Below, piece by piece: positions 16,514-25,118 of a stretch of DNA of 64,000 nt. The translations under genes were made by a program, and so were the position numbers. Below the pieces are notes generated by a model. The model saw nothing but the letters and a program-made list of their open reading frames with translations. It was not told where the DNA came from and searched no databases. Origin of the DNA: Pseudonocardia sp. TRM90224 (GTDB lineage: Bacteria; Actinomycetota; Actinomycetes; Mycobacteriales; Pseudonocardiaceae). Positions within the stretch are counted from its first letter, which is position 1. Each line of letters starts with the position of its first letter. The stretch spans positions 1 through 64,000 of the forward strand of contig NZ_JAJGSX010000032.1 of the NCBI RefSeq assembly GCF_021245725.1, in the 5' to 3' direction.

Positions 16514-16969
16514 TCAGATCCGAGCGATGCCGATGTCCATGAGCAGGTGCCGGCCCCACGGCGAGCGTTCAGGAGCGCCCGGCGGTGACCCGCCCGGCCA
16601 TCGGCGCCGCCCGGTCGCTGCCAAGAGTGCGACGAGAGCGATCAGCACGATCGCGGCGAGCGTTCCCGCGGAACGGGTGGTGTCGTCCGGCCCGACCCGC
16701 GGGCGAGCCACCGGGGCTGCGGCCGCGAGGCCGCCCTCGCACATGGCGTCGTGGACGGAACCGCCGCAGTCTGCGGCGGCGACCACCGAAGAACCCGCCG
16801 TCGACGGACCGCTCAGCACCTCGCACATGCTGATCGACAGCAGGGCCAGCACGGCGACGGTGATCCACAGCCGCTGGCGGGATGCCCGACGGGGAGCGGT
16901 TGGGACCGGCCGGGCTGGTGTCACGGGGCGTGAGAGTACAGATCGACTTCGCAGGGCCTGCAACCTCAC
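16514..16969 (-). CDS. Small membrane protein, unknown
   Basis: 151 residues. Basic N-terminus, one helix near 33-50, an outside loop with three Cys (SMCEV, ADCGGSVHDAMCEGG), a second helix near 103-120, and a basic tail. Coding bias and the two-helix plan support a real gene, but no family was recognised with confidence. The REP-like hairpin at 16986-17040 lies just upstream. Confidence 0.5.
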   Translation of the reverse strand: MRLQALRSRSVLSRPVTPARPVPTAPRRASRQRLWITVAVLALLSISMCEVLSGPSTAGSSVVAAADCGGSVHDAMCEGGLAAAAPVARPRVGPDDTTRSAGTLAAIVLIALVALLAATGRRRWPGGSPPGAPERSPWGRHLLMDIGIARI

Positions 16970-16985
16970 ACCTCACACAGCGGAC

Positions 16986-17040
16986 GGTGCCGTCACACAG
17001 GTCATGCCCTGTGTGACGGCACCACCGGCTATGTGAGGTC
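16986..17040. repeat. REP-like hairpin repeat, copy A
   Basis: GGTGCCGTCACACAGG at 16986-17001 pairs perfectly with 17008-17023 around 6 bases. The segment aligns with 28633-28688: shared CACACAGGTCAT, TGTGTG, CACCACC and GTCGC blocks at the same spacing, with compensating changes in the arm. The flank 16965-16985 is also similar to the flank of that copy. Confidence 0.75.
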
Positions 17041-17070
17041 GCCGCTCCCGGATGGGCTGGGGTCAGCCGC

Positions 17071-17403
17071 TCACCGATCGTTCAGCCGGGACCGGCGGGC
17101 CGCGTTGATCCGCCACGTTGCCAGGAGCCCGGACACGAGCGCGGCGAAGACGACGAACGGGTGGAGATCCGCGACGATCCCGGTGATGTCCTCTAGAAGA
17201 CGCACCGACACCAGCATCGCTGCGGCGCCGTAAGCCACGCTCTGCAACCCGGTCAGGAGCACGATCCGTGCATCGTCGCCTTCGACTTGACCGAACATCC
17301 ACGGCGGCCCGGGGACCCGCCTCGTGGCGATGATGTAGCCACCGGCCGCGAACACGAGCAGACCGAGCGGGGCGAGCACCCACCCCAACACGACGAACAC
17401 CAT
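17071..17403 (-). CDS. Small membrane protein, unknown
   Basis: 110 residues with three hydrophobic segments (about 3-25, 47-68, 78-98). Begins MVFVVLGWVLAPLGLLVFAA, and ends with a basic tail RINAARRSRLNDR, so the C-terminus is cytoplasmic. No family recognised. Hydrophobic pattern and codon bias support it. Confidence 0.65.
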   Translation of the reverse strand: MVFVVLGWVLAPLGLLVFAAGGYIIATRRVPGPPWMFGQVEGDDARIVLLTGLQSVAYGAAAMLVSVRLLEDITGIVADLHPFVVFAALVSGLLATWRINAARRSRLNDR

Positions 17404-17468
17404 GGCAACCCCCTGATCCTCCCGACCACGGTCGAGGGTCGCTGTTTCAGGGCGCTAACACGTCTGTT

Positions 17469-17984
17469 TCACCTCCGGCCGGTGATCGCCAACCCGCCCT
17501 CCCCAGAGCGCACCGCCACGTCAGTGAACTCGTGCTCCGCCATCGCCGCCGTGATCGCGTCGGTGATCCGGCGCGGGGCCTGCGGGCCGTCCGAGCCGTA
17601 GCAGACGTGCAGCCGCCCACCGTCGCGCAATGCGGCGTGGAGCAGCCGCAGCTCCGGCGCGGGGGAGCGGGTCCAGAACAGGTTGACATTGATCGTGAAT
17701 GCAGCATCGAGGCTGCCGTCGGGGACGTCCAGCGTGTTGAGCTCGCCGGTCCGCACCTGCAACCGGCCCGCTTCCACATGCGACGCGCAGCGCTGCGAGA
17801 TGCGTTGCGTGGCCGTCGCCGACCGGTCGATGGCAAGCATGCTGCCGCGCCCGGTGAGGCGCTCGCAGACCAGCATCGCGGCGGCACCCGGGCCGGAGCC
17901 CGCTTCCAGGATCCGCTCGTCGGGGCCGGGATCGAGCAGGTCGACGGCCCACCGGACGCGTTGCGGCACCGCAGCGGCGGTCAT
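17469..17984 (-). CDS. Class I SAM-dependent methyltransferase
   Basis: 171 residues, short for the family. SAM-binding motif I is ILEAGSGPGAAAML, the acidic end of strand 2 is MLAIDRS, and motif II is DGSLDAAFTINVNLFW. Start ATG 17984 gives MTAAAVPQRVRWAVDLLDP; longer upstream readings are low-complexity. Divergent from the TDO-like gene by 136 bp. Substrate unknown. Confidence 0.82.
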   Translation of the reverse strand: MTAAAVPQRVRWAVDLLDPGPDERILEAGSGPGAAAMLVCERLTGRGSMLAIDRSATATQRISQRCASHVEAGRLQVRTGELNTLDVPDGSLDAAFTINVNLFWTRSPAPELRLLHAALRDGGRLHVCYGSDGPQAPRRITDAITAAMAEHEFTDVAVRSGEGGLAITGRR

Positions 17985-18120
17985 GCGGGACACGCTACGG
18001 CGCCCAACCCACATGGTCAGCAAAGCCTTACCCGGACGCACCGAGGACTGACCCGCAGGCGATCCCGCGCGACCCCCTCCCGGCCGCACCATCGGAGCCT
18101 CGGCAGTGGAGGGAGGCGCG

Positions 18121-19200
18121 ATGACCGGATGTCCGTTCGCGGCCGCACAGGAGTTCCGCAGGCACGGCAAGCAGTTCGCGCCGTCCGCGCTCCTCGCCCG
18201 GCTCGGCGAGCTGCGCCCCGCCGCCCCCGCCGGCAGCGCGCTGGCGGCGTTCCTGGACTGCGCGCTGGACAAGCCGGAGGGCCGCTTCCACAACCGCACC
18301 TACCTCGCGCTGGCCCAGCTGGAGCGCATCCGGGACGGGCTCGGGATCAGCCCCGACCGGTTCGCGACGCTGCTGGTCGCCGACATCGTCCGGCACGAGG
18401 TGCGTGGGCCCGCCGGCGCCGAACGTCCCGACGAGCGGACCGTCCGCACCCGGCTGCGGCACTGCCTGCGGTTCGTGACGGGCAGCGCGATCGACGTCGA
18501 GGGGGAGGCGGTGCTCGCCGAGCTGCCCGACCCGCCGGCGTCGCCATGGTTCGCGACCACCGTGGCGCCGGTCTCCCCGCTGCACGACGAGTACTTCTTC
18601 ATCCGCGCGCTGCAAGCGCACGAGCAGCTCTTCACCGCGCTCGCCGACGACGTGGAGGCCGCCACCGCCGCCCTGCGCGCCGGCGAGATCGCGGCGGCGC
18701 TCGTCCGGCTCGACCACGCGGTCGCGACGATGGATCGTGCGGGCGTGCTGTTCCGGATCGTCGCGACGATGCAGGCCGCCACGTTCCACGCCTTCCGCGA
18801 GCACACCCAGGGCGCGAGCGCGATCCAGTCGGAGCAGTACAAGCGCTTCGAGCTGGCCTGCGGCCCGCCGACGCCCGCACGGCTGCGCTCCGACGCGTTC
18901 ACGTCCGTGCCGCGCGTGCTCGCCGACCCACCCAGCGACGACCTGACCAGCGCCTACCTCGACGGCACCCGCAGCGCTCCCGAGGCCAGCGCAGTCGAGA
19001 TCGGGGCACTCGACGAGCGCATCGCCGCGATCGAGGCCGCCCACCAGCGCTGGAAGGGCGCCCACCACGGCATCGCGGCCCGGATGCTGGGCGACGCGCA
19101 CGGCTCCGGCTACACCGCGGGCGTGCCCTACCTGCGTGCCTGCCTGGACAACCGGCTCTTCCGGCTCCTCACGGTCGAGCGCGCAGCCCGCGCTGCTTGA
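18121..19200 (+). CDS. Tryptophan 2,3-dioxygenase-superfamily haem protein
   Basis: 359 residues, mostly helical. Family landmarks: RFHNRTYLALAQL, DEYFFIRALQAHEQLF, FHAFREHTQGASAIQSEQY (substrate-binding Arg in FR), the probable proximal haem His in the WKGAHHGIA segment, and GSGYTAGVPYLRACLDNR near the end. Compared by memory with bacterial TDO, the His usually found in QHQ ahead of ELW appears replaced (ALQ), so the reaction may differ from tryptophan ring opening. ATG 18121 has GGAGGGAGG just upstream. It precedes the GntR-led operon, with a palindromic operator between. Confidence 0.75.
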   Translation: MTGCPFAAAQEFRRHGKQFAPSALLARLGELRPAAPAGSALAAFLDCALDKPEGRFHNRTYLALAQLERIRDGLGISPDRFATLLVADIVRHEVRGPAGAERPDERTVRTRLRHCLRFVTGSAIDVEGEAVLAELPDPPASPWFATTVAPVSPLHDEYFFIRALQAHEQLFTALADDVEAATAALRAGEIAAALVRLDHAVATMDRAGVLFRIVATMQAATFHAFREHTQGASAIQSEQYKRFELACGPPTPARLRSDAFTSVPRVLADPPSDDLTSAYLDGTRSAPEASAVEIGALDERIAAIEAAHQRWKGAHHGIAARMLGDAHGSGYTAGVPYLRACLDNRLFRLLTVERAARAA

Positions 19201-19225
19201 CCGCACGCCGCGCAGCCTTGCACAC

Positions 19226-19247
19226 TGGTCTGACCGCGGTCAGACCA
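19226..19247. promoter_or_regulatory. 22-bp perfect palindrome, GntR operator
   Basis: TGGTCTGACCG at 19226-19236 followed at once by its reverse complement. The TGGT...ACCA ends match FadR-type GntR operators. It lies 26 bp before the GntR start; a GCGGTCAGGTCAGG stretch follows, partly repeating the half-site. Autoregulation is likely. Confidence 0.85.
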
Positions 19248-19272
19248 AGCCGCGGTCAGGTCAGGAGGTGCA

Positions 19273-19977
19273 GTGGACCCGGCTGCTAGCAGGACCAGGA
19301 AGCCGCAGCTGGTGGTCGACGGCCTGCTCGCCCGCATCCGGTCGGGGGAGTGGCCGGTCGGCACGCGCCTGCCGTCGGAGCGCGATCTGGCGGCCGTGTT
19401 CTCGGTCAGCCGGGCGGGGGTGCGGGAGGCGCTGCAGGTGCTGCAGCTGTCCGGCCACGTCGAGACGCGGGGCGGCGACGGCAGCTTCGTCGCGCGCGCG
19501 TCCGGCGGTCTCGACGACGACGCCGGGCTGGTGGCCGGCATGTCGATCAGCGCGGCGCTCGAGGCGCGGGAGGCGGTCGAGCTGTCGAGCGCGGTGCTGG
19601 CGATCCGCCGCGCGACCCGCTCCGACCTGCTCAAGCTGCAAGCCGTCGTCGCCGAGATGGAGGAGCAACTCGAGCGGGGCGACCACAAGTCGTACCTGCT
19701 GAGCACCCTCGACATGCACATCCTGGTGGCGAAGGCGGCACACAACGCCTACCTGATCCGGGCCGTCACCGAGCTGACCGAACGTCATCGCGACGACCAG
19801 TGGCTGGTGCACGCGCACTACGACCCCGGCATCGCCGCGTACTCGTTCGAGCTGCACCGCGACCTCGTCGACGCGATCGTCGACAAGGACGTGCTGAAGG
19901 CGATCGAGGCCACGACCAGCCACTACGAGGAGTACCCGGTGCTCACCGCACGCGCTCGGACCGAAGGTGACACGTGA
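19273..19977 (+). CDS. GntR-family regulator, FadR subfamily
   Basis: 234 residues: winged-helix DNA-binding domain (about 10-75, GTRLPSERDLAAVFSVSRAG) and helical FCD ligand domain (DMHILVAKAAHN, HRDLVDAIVDKD, with metal-site His residues). GTG start 19273 with AGGAGG 7 nt upstream. First gene of an operon with the PLP enzyme (4-bp overlap) and crotonase; the palindrome just upstream is its probable site. FCD domains usually bind carboxylic acids. Confidence 0.92.
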   Translation: MDPAASRTRKPQLVVDGLLARIRSGEWPVGTRLPSERDLAAVFSVSRAGVREALQVLQLSGHVETRGGDGSFVARASGGLDDDAGLVAGMSISAALEAREAVELSSAVLAIRRATRSDLLKLQAVVAEMEEQLERGDHKSYLLSTLDMHILVAKAAHNAYLIRAVTELTERHRDDQWLVHAHYDPGIAAYSFELHRDLVDAIVDKDVLKAIEATTSHYEEYPVLTARARTEGDT

Positions 19978-21158
19978 CCGTGCTCAACAAGACTGGGCTG
20001 AACAAGACTGGGCTCAACGCCGAGATCCGCGCGCACTTCCCCGTCACCGACCGGATGCTCTACCTCGACGCCGCGCACCAGACGCCGCTCGCGGTGCCGG
20101 TGCGGGCCAGCCTCGACGCCTTCCTCGACGAGGCCCAGTTCACCGCCGGCCCCAAGGCCGGGTGGCTGGACCGGGTCGAGCAGGTGCGCGCCCAGCTGGC
20201 CGGGCTGCTCGGCGTCGGCGCCGGCGAGATCGCCTTCACCAAGAACACCTCGGAAGGCCTCAACATCGCCGCGCACGGGCTGCGGTGGGCGCCGGGCGAC
20301 AACGTCGTGCTGCTGGCGTCGGAGCACCCGAACAACGCCTACGCATGGCTGTCGCAGCGCGCCGCCGGGCTGGAGGTCCGGCAGGTCCCCGACGACAAGA
20401 CGTGGGCCGACGCCGAGACCTTCGCCGCCGCCGTCGACGGGCGGACCCGCGCGATCGCGCTCTCGCACGTCATGTTCCACAGCGGGCAGCGCAACGACGT
20501 CGAAAGCGTGGTTGCGCTGGCCCGTTCGGTCGGCGCCGAGGTGGTGCTCGACGCGATGCAGTCGGTCGGGGTGCTGCCGGTCGACGCCGGCGCGCTCGGT
20601 GTCGCGGCGCTGGCCGCCGGCAGCCACAAGGGCCTGCTGGTCCCGCAGGGCCTCGGGTTCCTCTACACGGCCACGGATACCGACGTGCTGGCCCCGACCT
20701 ACGTCGGCACGGCCGGGGTCGCGAACACCAGCGACGACCTGGTCGCCGGCCCGGACGCAGTTGTGCTGCGGCCCGACGCGCACCGCTTCGAGATCGGCAA
20801 CTACAACCTGCCGGCCATCCACGCGCTCGGTGGGGCGCTCGACCTGCTCGGATCGATCGGGCTGCCCGCGATCGCCGAGCACCTGCTCGACCTGGGGGAC
20901 CGGCTGATCGGGCACCTCGACCGGCTCGGGATCGGCCTGCTCGGTCCGCGCGAGCGGGACCGCCGCAGCCACATCCACGTCCTGGACCTCCCCGACGCCG
21001 GCTGGCCGCCGTACCTCGCCGCTTCCGGCGTCCGGCTCTCCCCGGTGCGCGACGGCTTGCGGGTCTCGTTCGGGATCTACAACACGGCCGAGGACGTCGA
21101 TCGCCTCGCCGTGATCGTCGAGCGTGGGCTGCGCACGGTGCCGGCTCGCGCCTCATGA
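19974..21158 (+). CDS. Class V PLP-dependent enzyme (kynureninase/CsdA-like)
   Basis: 394 residues, fold-type I. The PLP Lys is in AGSHKGLLVP; other landmarks are LYLDAAHQTPL, TKNTSEGLNIAA and VLDAMQSVGV. No scaffold Cys typical of cysteine desulfurases is obvious near the end. GTG start overlaps the GntR stop (GTGA). The first residues contain a short duplication (LNKTG twice) caused by a 15-bp direct repeat. Beside a TDO-superfamily gene a kynureninase-like role is tempting, but the substrate is not known. Confidence 0.85.
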   Translation: MTVLNKTGLNKTGLNAEIRAHFPVTDRMLYLDAAHQTPLAVPVRASLDAFLDEAQFTAGPKAGWLDRVEQVRAQLAGLLGVGAGEIAFTKNTSEGLNIAAHGLRWAPGDNVVLLASEHPNNAYAWLSQRAAGLEVRQVPDDKTWADAETFAAAVDGRTRAIALSHVMFHSGQRNDVESVVALARSVGAEVVLDAMQSVGVLPVDAGALGVAALAAGSHKGLLVPQGLGFLYTATDTDVLAPTYVGTAGVANTSDDLVAGPDAVVLRPDAHRFEIGNYNLPAIHALGGALDLLGSIGLPAIAEHLLDLGDRLIGHLDRLGIGLLGPRERDRRSHIHVLDLPDAGWPPYLAASGVRLSPVRDGLRVSFGIYNTAEDVDRLAVIVERGLRTVPARAS

Positions 21159-21937
21159 CCACCCGGGCCGTCGAGCCGGTGCCCGGCGCGGGGATCCGGC
21201 TGGCCATCACCGGTGGCCGTGCCGAGATCACGCTCGCCCGCGCGGCGCAACGCAACACCCTCGACAGCCGCGCGTTCGCCGGCCTCGCCGGGGCGTTGCG
21301 GCTGATCGACCAGGACCCGGCGGTCGGCGGCGTACTCCTGACGTCGTCGGTGCCGGACGTCTTCTGCTCGGGCGGGACCTACGTCGACCCGGAACACCCT
21401 GGACGGCCCTCGCCGCAGTACGCCCCGCAGCTCACCGCCTGTTTCGACAGGTGGACCGCGCGCCGCGTGCCGGTCGTGTGCGTGGTGGCGGGCGCCGCGC
21501 GGGCGTTCGGTGCGGCGCTCGCGCTGACCAGCGACCTGACGATCGCCACGCCCGCCGCGTCGTTCGGGCTGCCGGAGCTGAGCGGCGGGGTTGTGCCGTC
21601 GTTCGCGATCGCATTGCTGTGCACCCGATACCCGTCACGGATCGTGCGGGAGCTGGTGCTGAGCACCGAGGCCATGGGCGTCGAGCAGGCCGAACGCCGC
21701 GGGCTGGTCAACGCCGTCGCACCTGATCAGGGCGCTGCGGAACGGCTCGCCCGCGTCCTGCTCGACCGGTGGGCGCAGGCGGGTCCCGACGCCGTCCGGC
21801 AGGCGATGTCGACGCTCGCCGAGATCGACGCCGCGCCCGACCTCGCCGCCGCCCGGCAGATCGCCGTCGCCGGGGTGGAGGAGCAGTTGCACCGCTTCCG
21901 CGACGGCAGGAGCAACCAGACTTACCTCGATACGTGA
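21155..21937 (+). CDS. Crotonase-family enoyl-CoA hydratase/isomerase
   Basis: 260 residues. Crotonase core: DVFCSGGTY (first oxyanion-hole loop), ARAFGAALALTSDLTIAT, and FGLPELSGGVVPSF with the usual catalytic Glu in PEL. The second catalytic Glu position is not evident. ATG overlaps the stop of the PLP gene (ATGA), so it is the third gene of that operon. Its 3' end overlaps the convergent MFS gene by 16 bp. Acts on an acyl-CoA of unknown kind. Confidence 0.87.
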   Translation: MTTRAVEPVPGAGIRLAITGGRAEITLARAAQRNTLDSRAFAGLAGALRLIDQDPAVGGVLLTSSVPDVFCSGGTYVDPEHPGRPSPQYAPQLTACFDRWTARRVPVVCVVAGAARAFGAALALTSDLTIATPAASFGLPELSGGVVPSFAIALLCTRYPSRIVRELVLSTEAMGVEQAERRGLVNAVAPDQGAAERLARVLLDRWAQAGPDAVRQAMSTLAEIDAAPDLAAARQIAVAGVEEQLHRFRDGRSNQTYLDT

Positions 21938-23142
21938 CGGGGGAGGCGCGGCAGGCTGAGCCACGCCGCCAGCAACCCGGCCGCGCCGACCAGCACCCAC
22001 AGCACCCAGGGGCCGAGCGCGTAGGCTGCGCCACCGATGATCGGGCCCGCGCCCGTGCCGATCGTGTACGCGGCGCCGTACATCCCCTGGTAGCGCCCGG
22101 TCATCCGCGGGGGAGTGAGGCTGCCCAGGTGGGCGTGGGCGACGGAGCTGGAGAGCATCTCGCCGAGCGTCCACAGCAGAACGGTTGCCGCGAGCGGCAC
22201 CATGTGGGCCATGAAGCCGGTGAGCGCGAGCCCGGCGCCGATGAGCAGGTTGCCGACGGCCAGCACGTGCTCCGGCCGGTAGCGGGCGACCGCGCCGGTG
22301 ATCGGCAGCTCCAGCAGCAGCACCAGCAGCCCGTTCAGGCCGAGCAGCAGCCCGAAGTCCCGCGCGCTCAGCCCCGCGTCGTTGACGTGCAGCGGCAGCC
22401 CGACCGTCGACTGGATGTAGACGAACTCGCCGACCACCGTCATCAGCAGGAACCGCATCAGCGTTCGATCGGCGAAGGCGCGTCGATAGCTCGGCGCGTC
22501 GACGTCCGTCGTGGATGCCGGCGCGTCGGGATACCGTGGTGCGTCGCGCAGCAGCACGGCCACGACCACGCCGAACAGCAGGCACAGGGCGGCGTTGCTC
22601 AGGAACAGCTCCACGTAGGACGAGCTGGCCAGCACTCCGCCGATGACACCGCCCAGCGCGGCGCCCAGGTTCATCGCGAAGCGGAACACCCCGAAGGCCG
22701 CGAGCCGCTGCCGGTGGGTCGTCACGGAGTCGAGCAGCACCGCGGCCGCCGCCGGCCGGTAGATCTGCGACGTGACGCCGATCAGGCCGACCACCGCGAC
22801 GATGCCCGGGTACGACCCGAGCGCCGGCACGAGCGCCGTCAACCCGGCGGTGGGTACGGCCGAGAGCACGATGGTCCATCGCCGACCGATCCGGTCGGCG
22901 AGGAAGCCGCCGACGGTGTTGCCGAGCACGTTGCCCAGCCCCGAGACGCCCAGGACCAGCCCCGCGGCGCCGGCCGAGTACCCGCGCTCCGTCAGGTACA
23001 GCACGATGAACACCGGCAGGAAGTTGCCGACTCGGTTGACCAGGATGCCGGCGCTGATGATCCACACGCGGGCCGGCAGCCCACGCAGCGCGTCGCGGAA
23101 CCGCAGCGCGTCGACGTCCGACCGTTGCGGCGGCGTGCTCAC
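21922..23142 (-). CDS. MFS transporter (exporter-like)
   Basis: 406 residues, 12 predicted helices, with the MFS loop motif GGFLADRIGRRW between helices 2 and 3. The GTG at 23140-23142 overlaps the stop of the ATP-grasp gene (GTGA). ATP-grasp plus MFS pairs often make and export a peptide or modified amino acid (for example bacilysin BacD and BacE), which suggests export here. Confidence 0.88.
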   Translation of the reverse strand: MSTPPQRSDVDALRFRDALRGLPARVWIISAGILVNRVGNFLPVFIVLYLTERGYSAGAAGLVLGVSGLGNVLGNTVGGFLADRIGRRWTIVLSAVPTAGLTALVPALGSYPGIVAVVGLIGVTSQIYRPAAAAVLLDSVTTHRQRLAAFGVFRFAMNLGAALGGVIGGVLASSSYVELFLSNAALCLLFGVVVAVLLRDAPRYPDAPASTTDVDAPSYRRAFADRTLMRFLLMTVVGEFVYIQSTVGLPLHVNDAGLSARDFGLLLGLNGLLVLLLELPITGAVARYRPEHVLAVGNLLIGAGLALTGFMAHMVPLAATVLLWTLGEMLSSSVAHAHLGSLTPPRMTGRYQGMYGAAYTIGTGAGPIIGGAAYALGPWVLWVLVGAAGLLAAWLSLPRLPRHVSR

Positions 23143-24380
23143 GCGGCGGGTTCCGTGCGGATCCGGATCTCCGCTGCCAGCTGTTCGGCATGGGCGACCG
23201 CGTCCGCAGCGGTGGCGCCGCGGGCGATCACATGGCCGATCTTGTCCTCGTTCCAGGTCAGCGGCGGGATCTCGGCGCCGGGCTCGACCGCGAGGCGTAG
23301 CTCGGCGAGCGCGGGATCGGCGCGCACGGCGTCGACGCCCGCGACATCGACGACCCGCCCCGGCTGCGGTGTCAGGAACCGGATGGCCGCGCCCGCGCGC
23401 GGAACCGGAGCCGTGACGAGCGGCTCCACCAGGCCGAACGGGGCGCCCAGCGCGTAGCGCTCCATGTCGACGCCGTACACGATCCGGGCCAGCTCGTTGA
23501 TCCGGTCGCCACCGATGCGGTTGTGCGACTCGACGATCCGCGGGCCGCGCCCGGTCAGCTTGACCTCGGTGTGCGCCGGGCCGTTGCGCAGCCCGACGGC
23601 GTCGAGGAAGTCCGCAACCAGCTGAATGGCTTCCCGCAGCGTCCCGGCCGGGAAGCTGCTGGGCTGCGAATGCCCGATCTCGACGAATCCGGGGCCGATC
23701 GCCTTGTCCGTCGTCGCAACGACCACGTGCCGCCCGTCGAAGCTCAGTGTCTCGACGCTGATCTCGGGACCGTCCAGGAACTCCTCGATGAGGAACTCGT
23801 CGAACGACTCGGCGCTGGACAGGTCGCCCGGAGCCCAGCTGCGGTTGCCGAGTGCCCGGAAACGGTCGGCGACGGCGTCTACGTCGGCCCGGTCGTTGAT
23901 GCGGAACACGCCCAGGCTGCCCGATTCGCGGACCGGCTTGACGATGATCGGGAAGCCGTAGGTCTTGCCGAACTCGTGGATGTCGTGCACGGACCGGCCG
24001 ACCGCGGAGGCCATCGGGCTGACCCCGTGGGTGGCCAGGTGCCGGCGCATCCGCCACTTGTCCAGCAGCAGCTCGACCGTCTCTGCCGTCTCCAAGGACT
24101 CGCCGCCGAGCCCGAGCGCCTCGTTGATCCGGGCTGCGGGCAGCAGCCCGAGCTCGAACAGCGAGACGGCGGCCTGGATCGGGTGCGTCTCGTGCAGCGC
24201 GCGGACCAACGGCAGGAGGCGATCGACGTCGCCGTAGTCGACCAGCAGCGCCTGGTCGACGAGCGGCGCGTAGGCGGGGTCATACGCGTCGGGGAACTCG
24301 ACGAGGACGACGTCCAGACCCAGCTCCCGGGCCTTGCGCACGTGCTCGACCCCACCACCGACGACCAGGATCCGGGGCAC
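23139..24380 (-). CDS. ATP-grasp ligase (amino-acid ligase-like)
   Basis: 413 residues. N-terminal Rossmann-like part (RILVVGGGVEHVRKARELG), then an ATP-grasp domain with TYGFPIIVKPVRESGSLGV, and the metal-binding VESHNRIGGDRINELAR. This form is typical of carboxylate-amine ligases of the L-amino-acid ligase group. GTG start with AGGAGGAG 2-9 nt upstream. First gene of a two-gene operon with the MFS transporter. It would join a carboxylate to an amine using ATP; neither substrate is known. Confidence 0.85.
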   Translation of the reverse strand: MPRILVVGGGVEHVRKARELGLDVVLVEFPDAYDPAYAPLVDQALLVDYGDVDRLLPLVRALHETHPIQAAVSLFELGLLPAARINEALGLGGESLETAETVELLLDKWRMRRHLATHGVSPMASAVGRSVHDIHEFGKTYGFPIIVKPVRESGSLGVFRINDRADVDAVADRFRALGNRSWAPGDLSSAESFDEFLIEEFLDGPEISVETLSFDGRHVVVATTDKAIGPGFVEIGHSQPSSFPAGTLREAIQLVADFLDAVGLRNGPAHTEVKLTGRGPRIVESHNRIGGDRINELARIVYGVDMERYALGAPFGLVEPLVTAPVPRAGAAIRFLTPQPGRVVDVAGVDAVRADPALAELRLAVEPGAEIPPLTWNEDKIGHVIARGATAADAVAHAEQLAAEIRIRTEPAA

Positions 24381-24412
24381 AGCTCCTCCTGAGGATAGAC
24401 ACCGGTGAACAC

Positions 24413-24461
24413 GTTATGGTGGTTACAGAGGAGTGTCAACCGGCTATCGGGTTATGGTGGT
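24413..24461 (+). promoter_or_regulatory. Direct repeats and leaderless promoter before CGNR gene
   Basis: GTTATGGTGGT occurs at 24413-24423 and 24451-24461, each preceded by an ACCGG block, 38 bp apart. The second contains TATGGT (24453-24458) as a -10 box 6 nt before the GTG at 24465, fitting a leaderless transcript. The first lies nearer the divergent ATP-grasp gene. The repeats may bind the CGNR protein. Confidence 0.6.
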
Positions 24462-24464
24462 GTC

Positions 24465-25013
24465 GTGACAACAGGAACGCCGTCGCACGCCGACCTGCTA
24501 TGCGCGTTCGCCAACACCCTCGACGTGGACGTCGACGCCACCGTGCCCGAAGCGCTGCTCGACGCGGCCGCGCTCACCGCCTGGCTCCGCGCCCAGGACC
24601 TGATCGGGCCCGATGAGCAGGCCGACGACAGCGAGCTCCGCATCGCCCGGTCGCTCCGGTCGGGCCTGCGCACCGCCATGCTGCGCCACCACGACGACGA
24701 GGATCCGTCGCCGGTGGCCGGTCTCGACGTCGCCGCGCGGCTGCCGCTGCGGGTCGACTTCGACGGCACCAGCCCGCGGCTCGCCCCGGCGGCCGGCGGC
24801 GTCAAGGGCGGGCTGGCCCGGCTGCTCGTCGCGGTGGCCGACGCGCAGGCCGCAGGCGACTGGGTGCGCGTGAAGGTCTGCATCGCCGACGAGTGCCAGT
24901 GGGCTTTCTACGACACCTCGAAGAACCGGTCGCGGCACTGGTGCTCGATGGGCGTCTGCGGCAACCGGCAGAAGACCCGCACCTACCGCGCCCGTCGGCG
25001 TGCGAACCAGTGA
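24465..25013 (+). CDS. CGNR zinc-finger protein (ABATE domain)
   Basis: 182 residues. The C-terminal CGNR zinc finger is complete: KVCIADECQWAFYDTS, HWCSMGVCGNR, then basic YRARRRAN. The N-terminal part is the ABATE-type helical domain, a possible stress- or ligand-sensing module. GTG 24465 is chosen from the leaderless promoter spacing. Probably a transcription regulator; divergent from the ATP-grasp/MFS operon by 84 bp. Confidence 0.88.
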   Translation: MTTGTPSHADLLCAFANTLDVDVDATVPEALLDAAALTAWLRAQDLIGPDEQADDSELRIARSLRSGLRTAMLRHHDDEDPSPVAGLDVAARLPLRVDFDGTSPRLAPAAGGVKGGLARLLVAVADAQAAGDWVRVKVCIADECQWAFYDTSKNRSRHWCSMGVCGNRQKTRTYRARRRANQ

Positions 25014-25118
25014 CCTGACGGAGTAGAGCTGATAGTCGGGTGAGAATCCGACAAAGACGGCACTCCTGACCCCTTGTCCGTCGTTGGTGCAGGTAGGTCG
25101 GCGCGGAGGAGCAACACC

